From NCBI RefSeq assembly GCF_910592395.1, contig NC_088320.1, positions 372,001-436,000 of the forward strand: a stretch of DNA of 64,000 bases, written 5' to 3'. The position numbers and the translations under genes are program-made. Below the pieces are notes generated by a model. The model ran no database searches. It saw nothing but the letters and a program-made list of their open reading frames with translations, and was not told where the DNA came from. This document shows, piece by piece, positions 25,840-36,822 of the stretch (position 1 is the first letter of the stretch; every line of letters begins with the position of its first letter). The DNA is from Lineus longissimus (Eukaryota > Nemertea > Pilidiophora > Heteronemertea > Lineidae).

Positions 25840-28210
25840 GCTTCATACTTGGTACTTGTCCTTGTCTATGCTGATTCGACGCGATCTAGCAGCAGTCAGC
25901 TTTAACTTTTAAGAAAAAAACTGCACCTGTCATGCCTGTAATGAACGGAACACACTATCAGCAGTAGCCAAACATCCCATCCTAGAAGGCGTTATTACAA
26001 ATGAGAAAATAGCTACCCTATGCATTACCCAAATTACCAACTCGGCCTGAAATGTCAATAAAACATTGCAGCATTGGGAGGGAGATGGCACGAGAGGATT
26101 TGACTACAATATGAAATATAGATGAAATGAACAGGCCGATAGGGTAGAGAGACAAGTGTTGGCATAAGGGCGAAGTCAATACGAGGTGTGTTGGCTTTTT
26201 CGGTGCATGCGGTTGGTATATGCTAGTTCTTCAGTTCCTGAAAGGTATCTTGTTGTAGAGAGTTCGTACGCACAGTCAGTCTCCGTCACCATGATCATCA
26301 AGTGTCACCACTCCAGTAGCTAATGTGCCAAATATGTAGCGGTAAAACTAACTTTTAATGTCGATATATAGTTTTGTAGATGAAAAGACAATGTTTGAAT
26401 AGTCTATTTCAGTACTGCATATCAACGCCAAGTTATGATTTTAAAGCTTTTATCAAAATAGGAAGTATGTTTTAGACCACAAGTATTATTCTTAACCACT
26501 TTTAATAATGGCAGTACTAATATGTATTAAGCTTACATTTCATGAAGGGAATTTATCGTCCTCATTTAACAAACATAAAAGTACACACGACTGTGGATAG
26601 GTTGATTGGACTAACCTTAATATAAGTATTTATGCACCCTCTTGCTAATTCAAGTTTTATTTGTGCTCATAGCACGGTAAACGTAGACAGAATTAAATTT
26701 GAAATGCCTCGTGTTAAAAGGTTTAGCCAAATATGATATTGTTGATCTGTGATTTAGAAGATATAAGGCAGGATTTTCGTCATCTGATCGGAAATACCTG
26801 ACAGTCTTATCTACATGCTCCTCAGAGTGAACCATCTGAAGCCACTCGCGAATCAGAATGGCTTCTGAATCACCACTCATCGCATCCTTCAAGGGAAGAT
26901 ATTCATATGCAAACTCTCGATTTCAATCCGCAGAATTGATTGGTCTCCCATGGGGGCTAGCCAGGCGGAATCGGGGCTAAATACGTGGGCATACCATCGC
27001 GCTGTTATCATGCTAAGCTATCTGGCACGATGAGATATGCAAACAGAATCAAATCAATGCTTCCTTACCTTAGTTCCTCCACAATCTATCCCTATTGCTG
27101 GTAATCCAACATTATAGAAGCATTATCCACAGCATATGTACAACGAACACCGGGTAATCCTGCTTTCGGTCTACAATCCCGCGTCTTTGGCCCATTTGAT
27201 GAACGTAGTGGTAGGGTTTCGCGGGAGTGACGTCACGGATTTTGCATGAACGCCATAACGAATCGCTGGGCCTCTCAGAGCCACTCGTCGGGGAACGGTT
27301 CCATTAAACGTATCTTTGTGTGCGTTGTGATCGTTATGCCTTGGAACTGGAGAGTAGTCGAGGTTGATCGTTATATTGGCTCAATCCACTGAGATGATAT
27401 GCTATTCAAGTGTGAAGTTTCATATGTATAGGCCGGGTTAAGCTGGCGTGATGTTTCATGAAAACATGGAAGTCTGAACTGAATACCTATTCCTTCATGG
27501 CTAACGCATGCTATAAACATGCAGCGGTGTTTCAGCATCAGACTCTTAATCAACTGGTTTTGTTAATTATAAATTAAGTTTGGTTTAGGTAAAACAGGCC
27601 TGGGTCAATCACGGAGTCCAATCGATACGACCGTATTGAGTAGGGAATAGATTTCCCGTAACGATAGACCCACCCGATCTTTTGTGACTGGTGAAATGAG
27701 TAGATAAGGGTGTATCATCAAAAGCGCCAACGGCACCGGCTAAATTACCGCTGAGGTTGAGCGTAGTTTAGTCGCAGCGACGATAAAAGAATGGGGTGCT
27801 CTAATGGAATGGCCTTTGGCTGCTAAACTTGTCATACATATTGTGAATGATGTACAAGCATTTGGATTGATTTGATTTGATTTGATTCGGTTCTCGATTT
27901 AACTTTATTTGTATCATGAAAGAAAACAAAAGAAGTACCAACCTATTATTTATTTACAACATTAAAACTTGTCATTTGCATTATATCACAGTTTGGTTTT
28001 GTTAGACTTACGTAAAGATACGATGCTGCCCACGCGATTTGCGCAAATCTTTCCTGTGAAACGCGTTGCACCGCGCATCACACGGCGACGATGGCCATAC
28101 AGCTTACAAAAAGTTATCGCCATCTCGTGGGCTGCAGCTAAACTCTACAGTTCATCTGTTATTTCCCAGCACCCAACACCTGAACGTGAAAGTGGTGTCC
28201 AGACCATGTA
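25840..28210. other. Intergenic, nothing recognised
   Basis: Short ORFs only. A small GATTT simple repeat lies near 27868-27890. Minus-strand AATAAA candidates at 27949-27954 and near 27904 could serve the Ly6 gene that ends at 28211. Confidence 0.4.
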
Positions 28211-29529
28211 TCACGTGCACCCATACAACGCTAATACTGAAGTCAGTACAGATAAGGTCACTGTAGTCAGTGTATGGTATCTTCCGTTAATACTTAAACT
28301 TGAATTGCACTTGTCTCTTCCACACATACAGATAAATCCGTTGCCATATTTCTCCTTCCTGCAATCATCGCTGACGATGAGATGAAAGTTCTCCATCGCA
28401 TAGGTACAGGTTCGCTCCAACCACATGGTCCCTGAAGATTAAATCATGATTTCGTATATAAACAAAAATGCAAATATCCTTTTGTGAGTGAGGTTATTGT
28501 ACTCAGCGGGACAACTTGGATAAGACAGTTCCAGCAAAGGGAAATCTGTCAGAAAACCAGGACTTGTGGAGCCGGCTATACATATGAATCTGGGCTTCTG
28601 ACCAACTTGTCAGTGAGATGGTGATGCGCCTTCGTTTCAGGAAAACTTCGACAGCCTACAGTAATGGCTGCGAAAGTAGACAGTTTAGTCGGGAACCATT
28701 TTAGGATGAAGAAAAATCAAGTCATCCTACGGTCTGCTTGGCTCTTCAAAGAGAATGTTCATCCAATCTAAACCCGAAGTCGATTGGCCTTCTAGATTCT
28801 AGATAAGAATATGCATAAGCACACTTCTAACTTGACACATGTACCAGTACAGCTTATGCCCAGCTGTACATCAGGATATATCTTAGCTTACCGTTCTTCC
28901 GCCTTGCCCACTTGACACACATGCCCTTTTTGCACATGCCCACTCGCACATCGGGATGCAGGTCGAAGTCGGTACCATTGTTGGCACACGTGCTGTTCTT
29001 GGCATCACCTTCACAGAAATAACATTCTATCTCGCCTGAAAAAAGCAATAATCTGAGGTGGGGTCTTCTCCCTCTTCTGCGTTTGGAAATCTGAGCTCCG
29101 TTGTTCAACCAAACAAAATTAGAGCACTGGGCCTACCCTAACTAGTTTAGACAACGGCAATAGTATTCAAGTTAGTGCCAATTAAGCGACTTCTGAGCAA
29201 CCGTGATTCATTTTCTCGCCGGGATGGCCACTCTCACATTTGACACAGTGCTCAAGTTGCCAAGGATCCCATGTGACCATCTTCTGATGACATTAATGAC
29301 ATTTTTTTGGCCAAACCTTCGCTTGGATCGAGACAGGTCATCAACTCTCGATCCATATGAACAATCAGATTTATAACATCGACACACTGACCAAATCACT
29401 GCTTCGGAAGAGAGTGACAATCCTCCTTATACTTGTGTCAGTATTCCAAGACTTACCCTCCCCCATGTCTCCACCAGTTGATGTCAGAAAAGAACATAAA
29501 AGTATCACTGTAAACCTGCGAATTTCCAT
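28211..29529 (-). CDS. Ly6/uPAR three-finger protein, probably GPI-anchored
   Basis: Three minus-strand exons (29529-29457, 29035-28892, 28431-28211) join in phase 1 at both introns into 145 aa. Residues 1 to about 20 form a signal peptide (FTVILLCSFL). The core has ten cysteines, starting ECYFC and ending CMCGRDKCNSS; the final C-N pair is the Ly6/uPAR signature. The C-terminal stretch after the core is hydrophobic (TLTTVTLSVLTSVLALYG), as expected for a GPI-anchor signal, so the mature protein should sit on the outer cell surface. Invertebrate members of this family modulate channels and receptors or adhesion; no specific partner is visible. All splice sites are GT..AG with good acceptors. 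The gene appears intact. Confidence 0.85.
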
Positions 29530-29921
29530 AGTCAGCTTTCCTGAGTCGAATTGCCAGTCATGGCAATGACGCAGTTCATTTTATCAAGAACAAGTTCACT
29601 TTGACTTACAAGACCGAAGTTGATTCTTGTATGACAACAAGCAGATGTGGCCAGTAGACCACAGAGACATACACAATGTAAACGTCTGTGCGCAGTGTGG
29701 TAAAGTTTGACGAGAGAATTTCTGATCATGCATAAAATGGACAATTCGACAATGCCTTTATAGGTGGCATTTATCTGTTGAAGACGAGTACAATACCATA
29801 AATCCGGTAATCTCGATCACCTGTCTTGCTCGGGGACTATCGATCTCAAATGGTAATGGGTGTCAGTTGAGTGTAATGCCGCGCGAAATGCAAACTACAT
29901 ACTATCATGAGAATCCTTTTC
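29530..29921. other. Intergenic, nothing recognised
   Basis: This is the upstream flank of the Ly6 gene. No ORF or promoter element that I can support. Confidence 0.4.
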
Positions 29922-30283
29922 CCTTTTTTCTGCTCAAAATGAAGAAACATCATCAGCCCCAAAAAAATTTGGCTTTGAAAATTTTTCAGAATTTTGAACT
30001 GATGAACAAATTCAACTCTGAAGGATGAAAAAATGTCTAAGTCCAAATATTTTTTTCACTTTTTTTTCTGCTCAAAATGAAGAAACATCATCAGCCCCCA
30101 AAAATTTTGACTTTGAAAATTTTTCAGAATTTTAAACTTATGAATAAGTTCAACAATTTTGGTGGGAAAACCTAATCATGCATTTTGTCCCCGGATTTTC
30201 AATTTCACTAACTAGACCACCCCGGTAACGCGACCATTCAACCTCGGTCCCATGATTGGTTGGGTTACCGGTGTTCCACTCTA
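29922..30283 (+). mobile_element. One-ended pogo/Tigger-like repeat, copy 3
   Basis: The longest copy, with two clear direct internal repeats of about 125 bp (each beginning at CTGCTCAAAATGAAGAAAC), then the CCCCGGTAACGCGACC / GGTTACCGG hairpin and a terminus GTTCCACTC before TA. The left edge grades into unrelated sequence without an inverted end. Confidence 0.65.
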
Positions 30284-33200
30284 TATACTTACTGGCATAC
30301 TCTTTAAATGCAGTCACTGTACAACAGAACGCTGAAAAAAGGGAAGAATCAGTCAATGCATTCATTATGACATGGAATGTCCTAGCCCAGACCGTTGGTT
30401 CAGAGTTTACCAGGGTATCACCAAGTCTCGATCGTTGGTTTGGTTTGTTAATTCCAACGAAAATCACCTCGGTCGTTTCTTCTGTAAAGAAAGTGAACTA
30501 TTGTGGCATTAATCCTAACGTTTGAGCGTCTACGATGAGACGAGATTGATGAACGTGGTCTTCTGAACTCGAACAGTATAAACTGAAGTACAAACTGCTT
30601 CCAGGCATTCGAGGTAATAGTCACTCCGTAGGATGTTGCATCGGCGCATGGGGTTCGACGCTGTTAATGTAGCCAGGAGCGTATACGATAGCGCTAGCGC
30701 TGGGAAGTAGCTCCACCACTGCCCGTTCGCGTCCGCTAGGGTACACAATGGTACCACATCAGAAGGTCATGCAGAGAATCGATTGATTGATTGAAATCAA
30801 CCAATAGGAAATGGGAATTTTGTTTCCTGATTCCCTAGCTGAGGGTTAATAACTTTATCATCATAACTACATTAAACAAAGCGACATGAGTACGATGAAA
30901 GGGAGATGCATTTCCCTATTGGAACAGCTGGACTTTCTCTTCATGGAGGCAGTCGGGGATGTACTATTATATGGATATGAGCGAGGACCTGGACATGCAA
31001 CATGTTGCCAGTGTGATATGCCTCAATCAATGGATCTTGATTTACTTGATTCTATCACGTGTGGGGAGAATGGAAGTTGCACAGATTCTGGGTTGTGGTC
31101 ACTGTATCGCGTTTATTATTTGATTCATCATGCTACCAGACATCACAAGTCACGCACCGTCAAACTATTGATATTCATAGTCACGATAGGACTGCTTACA
31201 TATCAAATAAGACTGCATTGACTATCTGTTTGCACACTTCAAACACACTAGTGACCACGGCAGCGGTGGATCTTACAGTCCAGGACACAAGTGAGAGTTC
31301 ATTGCGAGAGTTCCAAAAGGTTTCAGTTATATTATGACTGGGTTTTAACTTGTTAAGAAGTTCGAAAATAAATTCTGGCAAGTACTGGTGTTGTTTAGTG
31401 CCCCTACTGTTACGATTCACATCGTTAAAAAAAAGTTTGGAGAAAAGAATTTCAGATGCTGGGTATTTTTTGTGTTTCCTGTACATTTTCATGTACATTG
31501 ACTGAAGTTTTTCACTGCTCACCCTTCAACACCAGTACCTTGTCAGAGGAGCTTTTTCTAACTTTATGACAGTTTTTACCCTGTGTGGTTTGAGGTGGTT
31601 GGGATGTTGATGTGTTTTCTGACATAAAACGGTGATTGGTGCGAATCCGCCTTCCACATCCACTATTACAAGGTTTAACGGATCATGAGTAGCATTGGCT
31701 CGATTGACAAGTTGGAGGAAAAAAGACACCAGCATATTTCAACACTGCCGGCGTGTGCTTGTGGCGAGCTATGTTGCTCAGTAAGAGCTAGGAGTAAGAA
31801 AACAGTACCTTGTATGACACTGTAACAGACATCACAAGTCATACTCTAATTTCTAATTTTCGGCCCGGAATAAGGCCTCACTCAAGCCTTATCACTAGAA
31901 ACGTTTCCTCTACTTCCCAGCTCATAGCTCTTACATATATGTTAGGCGTGTGCTGACGTCCAACAGGGTCTCAACAGTTCAAATATTATTGCAAGTGATT
32001 ACATTCGGCCTGAAATGTTAGTCTTCTAACCTGTGGGCTTCCGTTAAAATTCAAACCACAATCAAATATATTTAAACCAAATGTTTATAATTCAAAGTGC
32101 CTTGTCAAAACACTATCAGCAGGAAAGTAGGCGGATTTAGATTTCCCTTGACTAAATACTTAATACATGAGACAAAACACGACCGTGGTTCACCGATACA
32201 AATAGCTGACCAGTTCAAGCACTGTTGGGGATCTTATCGCCAAAACGAGAAGAATAATATACACATCTTCATCAGTTGAATGTGTTGAATTCTTATTTTT
32301 GCTGCTGGATCAAAACCATCGTATGACCAAGCGGGATAGCCTTGTCTCTCGTTGTCAATGCGCTTTCTTTCACGCACCAACCTTTCAAGTTAAATCTTCG
32401 AGCATACATTATTTTGGTTCACAACATTGATATCTGTGTTGTACCTCTGCTTCGAAGTTCTCCTATCCCATCCTTCTGGTTGTGGATGCGTATTATGAAT
32501 TATGTATTATGTGGGTGCGTATTAGATTATGAAACAGTGGTCATTTGATTCAACTGCGTCTGCATTCATGCAACGCGGATGAAGGGCCGCAAAGTAATAG
32601 CAGTTGCCCTGTCCAGCAGAGTTCAAACGAGGTAATATTTCAACCATCAGTTTACCGCAGGCGATGTATCTCAACAGTGCGAGTCAAGGTTGGTAATAGG
32701 TAAACCTGAAATCCAAAATCAATTAGAACTCCTTCAGAATTAAGTGAATGCCTATTTAAAACCTGGGAGGCTCTTCTCTAGAAAACAAAGAACACCTTCC
32801 CAACCGTAGATGCAAACAATGAACCTCTTTTTTCACGATCATGCATCAAAGGCTTCTCCAACTCTCTTGGAGCTGCAACATGAACGGATGGGAAATGGAA
32901 TCGCGAACAAAGTCAAGCGCGATGACAAACACCGATGACATAGGCCTACTTACCAAAGATGAGCACAATGCAAGCCTGAATTGTCCATTTAATCCCACCC
33001 ATGGTTATAAGATAGTCACATTTTAATGATTTAGTAGGCCAAATTCGACGTGCAATAGGTTAGAAAGACACCTAATCGGTCAATCGACTGTTTCACAATG
33101 CAGGCCTGTTTGGCCTGAGCAGTCTGTTGGGTTTAGACTATTGCCATTGTATAATGCATTCATAACATGCGCGTATTGTGATATTGTTAACGGTGTGTGT

Positions 33201-33439
33201 CACATGTGACAATAAGGCCTAGCCAAGCACAACGAAACACGATATGGAATTCTCAATTGATAAATTTGTGTCATTTTCAAGTAAATACGATCATAGAATG
33301 ATAAAGATAATTTGGATTCACTCGTTAGTTTGTTTGAGAGTGAATCCACACAAATCATCTCTCTGTGCGCTATGCGGGCTAAAAGAAGGCACCAAGGACC
33401 ATACTGCATGTATCATCTATACATATATATAAAATCGCA
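30284..33439. other. Intergenic, nothing firm
   Basis: Candidate ORFs at 30530-30757 (-), 30886-31221 (+) and 31196-31522 (-) have no recognised domains. The first has a hydrophobic N-terminal half followed by four Cys and could be a secreted peptide exon, but it has no supporting splice structure. Confidence 0.35.
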
Positions 33440-33700
33440 ATTAGTCCACACTTGAGTGAGCATGCCATGTTCTATGGGGGGCACATCATGATATCGGCTA
33501 AGAAACGGCTATACGCCTTACACTCTACGAGCTGCCTTCCTCCAAACAGTATCAAAAGTTTCAATCGTCCTGTCATTCAAGTCCCAAATGATACAACAAT
33601 ACCAAGACGTGCAGTAAGTGTTAAACAATCTCAATTTAGTTTCGAATTTGCAAAAATGGAATTTTGACAGTAAGACATTGACTCTGCGATTGAAATCGGA
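33440..33700 (-). pseudogene. Fragment of a non-LTR (LINE) reverse transcriptase
   Basis: Read on the minus strand, the peptide contains FNRRVNVLLSKFHFC, LFNTYCTSWYCCIIWDL and FDTVWRKAARRV. This matches the conserved region after the polymerase core of CR1/jockey-type LINE proteins (usual pattern LFNSYCxxLYG...LWDL...AWRKAxRRIW). A stop follows immediately where the W of RRIW is expected, and related residues continue in disturbed frames down to about 33440. No endonuclease or catalytic YxDD core is present. This is an old truncated remnant. Confidence 0.75.
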
Positions 33701-34449
33701 CACAGTCGTGGTTACCTCGGAATTCCTTGCATCAGGCCAAGGTGGCCTTGGACGCCAACTCCTTCGCAACCATGCGTGCACCTTAGAAAGCTATTGCAGG
33801 CGGACCATCATCAAAGTTGATACAATTAGGCATGAAGTATAAGAGGTGATACTTAGTGGCAAGAAAAAGGCACTAAGCATTATGAGGGTGTTGTCCATGA
33901 ACATTTCAAAGCATTTCAAAGAGGTCAAGCTAACAAAAATTCATTTTCTCCCTCGAAAAAAGTCAGAAAGCATGACGTAATTATACTTTACTCCACCTAA
34001 CAATAACATTATAATATGTAGTCGCTCAGCTAATCTGAATTTCATAACGTCTTCTTGGTATCAGAGAGCTTTCTCTAAGTATATTCCTTGTATCTCTCGA
34101 TGGTCGATAGGTTTAGAATCTTAGCACGGCGACCCCATGAACTTCATAAATGACTTCACACTGAGGAATCCTGAGGATCTTATAGCTAAGCTAATGCTTG
34201 GATATATTATTTTTCTGCAGCTTTATCCCCGCTTGATCCACCCTTATTGCTCGCGGTATATGGCAACAAAATATGTATTCTAGTTTTGATAAAGATTGTG
34301 GTATCATTCCTACTCCCGGGTATAGTCTTCTCTCTCGTCTTTGAAATATCTGGCCGAACCAGACAGACAGCAGTGTTAGGCTCCCAATCAAAGTTTGGCG
34401 TCAAACTCAAAACTTTGGCATTCTTAGTGTTGTTTGTTTTTTAGACTGA
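33701..34449. other. Intergenic, nothing recognised
   Basis: This is the upstream flank of the glycosyltransferase gene. The ORFs (34191-34444, both strands) have no domains. No promoter motif is clear enough to call. Confidence 0.4.
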
Positions 34450-36081
34450 ATGACGATGCCTGCATCTGGATGTAAGAAGATTTTGATAGTTCACGGCTAC
34501 TTACTCCAGGATTCTGGATCATGTGTCTACGTGCGGAATCTGGCCACCGGCTTCCATATGCAGGGGCATCATGTGACAATTGCCTGTCAGGATATTCATG
34601 CTGAAAAGCTGAAAGGTAATATCTAATAAAAGTCGGAGTATTCTATTCTTGTTTCAATACCTGAGTGCAGCAATTGACGATGCTAGTGCAAGTACTAGAC
34701 CTGAGTGTCATTTTTGTGTGAAGACTGAGTTAATGTAATGTCTATCTGCGATTTCCAGAATGCCGTGTGCTTTCACCAGCCTTCTGGAATCAGAACACAT
34801 TCCTATTGGAATAACTGTAGTAGTTATGAATGCATGTCTGATATTTTGTGTCAATGATTGGTTGACTATTTCATGTTACCCGTTATTGCAGATATCGTGC
34901 ATAAAACTGAAGACGTGAACTTCCCAGAGAACGATGGCGTCACTGCCTTCATACCGATGCCTCCCTTTATGAACCACGTCCTGCCTGTCTACTTTTACAA
35001 CCCTTATGAAGGATACAACGCCAAGACCATTGTTGAGATGACCGAACAGGAAGGCGAAGAGCACATTCAGTTTGTCTCAAAGCGACTGGCTGACTTGATC
35101 AGTGTTCACAGTTACGACTTTATTATGACAAACCACTGTCTGTTTAGCCCTATCAATGTCAAGAGGGCGCTCGAGATGTGCGGGAAGAGTATTCCTTACG
35201 TCAGCAAGATCCATGGAAGTGCACTCAATACCATAGCAGCGAAGGATAAACGCTGGTTGCCGTTTATTTACGAGGGTCTCCGCGGTGCGAAGAAGATCAT
35301 TTGCGGCACAAGGTATATGCAAATGAGGTTATTTGATGTACTGACAGAAACCCTTCCTCCCGCGAGCATAATACCTTGCGGCGTCAATACAGCTTTATTT
35401 TCAGGCTTTCCTCGCGTTCCTCGTAGGAATAGACCATTCAACATCATATTTTGGAGCCATATTCTCAACACGAAAGGAATAGGTGAACTCCTTTTGGCAA
35501 TTTCGCACGTTAAAGGAAAACACCCGAACATCCAGTTCCACGTGGCTGGGACGGGAATGTATGTTGATAACTTCCAACGAATGATTGAAGCTCTCGACGA
35601 AGGCGATGCTGCAAAATTCGAAGCCAATGCATTCAAGAATGATTTCGTAGCGAAGCACGTTGAAGTGAAATCTCTTTTCAAGAAGATTGATACCGATTTC
35701 ATTAAGTACCATGGCTTCCTGACGCATGACATCCTTGCCCCCCTACTTGCAACCTGTGACATCATGGTGGCACCGAGTAAAGCAGATGAAGCGTTCGGTA
35801 TGGTCACAATTGAGGCGCTGGCTGCGGGGGTTTATCCTGTTGTAGCCGACCACAGTGGACTCTCAAACGTCGTCGATATAATCTCATCCTACGACTCAGC
35901 AGTGACGAATTGTATGAAGATTCCTTACCCCGACGGCAGGATTGATGTAGGAGAGCTAATCGCGGCGGTGAATAGGGCGGTCGAATTCGTAAAGTCGAGT
36001 GATGATCAACTGGCGGGGAGGTTAAGGACTATCAGCAAGAATCTAGATTGGAAGGAAGTGTGTGACATGATAATGAACTAA
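34450..36081 (+). CDS. GT4-family (GT-B fold) glycosyltransferase
   Basis: Two exons, 34450-34615 and 34892-36081, join in phase 1 across a 276-bp intron to give 451 aa. The N-terminal half has the GT4 acceptor-side pattern KKILIVHGYLLQDSGSCVYV followed by GHHVTIACQD. The middle has KIICGTRYM and IIPCGVNTALF (the usual V-I-P-N-G-V-D-x-x-x-F region). The C-terminal half has FWSHILNTKGIGELL, a G-T-G donor-binding loop and E-A-F-G-M-V-T-I-E (Glu355 and Glu363, the EX7E nucleotide-sugar motif). There is no signal peptide or membrane segment, so it is probably cytosolic. Length and motifs are complete. The substrate cannot be told. Most relatives of this overall type are bacterial, and there is a single intron in a gene-rich, intron-dense region. 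AATAAA signals at 36320 and 36458 could end the transcript. Confidence 0.88.
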
Positions 36082-36822
36082 AGAGACATTTCGCCTATGT
36101 GGATTGATCCGGCTGACAAGACATCGGAAAAACAAAAAAATACCCTGAAGAATTCATTTAAATTTCACTTCGCTGTCCAATGATGAAGTCATTAACAAAC
36201 ATTCTAACCGCTCTATATCCTCCACCCACCACTAGAAACACTTAAGAATTGGATTTCTATGGTGAGGTAGGCGAACTCTATCCCACAACACATTAAAATC
36301 ATTTGTAGTCTTCATGTTAAATAAAAGTCGCTCAGCTCACAGACTATTAGCGCCTAGGCTGACAGGATAGGCGGCCCTTGAATATCATACTCATCATTCG
36401 AGTGCCGTCCAACATTTCTGCTCTGTGTATCATTTGATTGTTCGTACATGTATTGGCAATAAAAAACCACTCAGATAGAAAACTCATTTGGACCGTGATC
36501 ACGATGCTCAGTCCGGATTAAAGTGTCACGCAGTATTCATCGACCAGTCTGATGAGATTGGCAAGTTCCGCTGCTAATGGTACTTTGGCTGTCTAACTTA
36601 TGAGCAGTGAAGTGATACCATTCATCGAAATGACATTGGCTATAAATTTGCATAGTGGGAACCAATTTAGTTTCAAATTGTAGACGTTTGAGGCGCATTT
36701 GGTATTGCGTTAGTTGATACTCTCTACGGCCGTTAAACGTTTAGGTGGTGTACCAAAATCTCGGAAACATGATAATCGGGACTTTAGTTTAGTGTAACCA
36801 TCAACATTCGACAGAAGAACAA
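36082..36822. other. Intergenic: 3' flank of GT4 gene, 5' flank of LamG-PAN gene
   Basis: Holds polyadenylation-type AATAAA at 36320-36325 and 36458-36463 on the plus strand. No ORF or repeat. Confidence 0.5.

Noticed and set aside
35268-35807. 179-codon ORF on the minus strand
   Set aside because: It is antisense to the conserved core of the GT4 glycosyltransferase exon and has no domain of its own.
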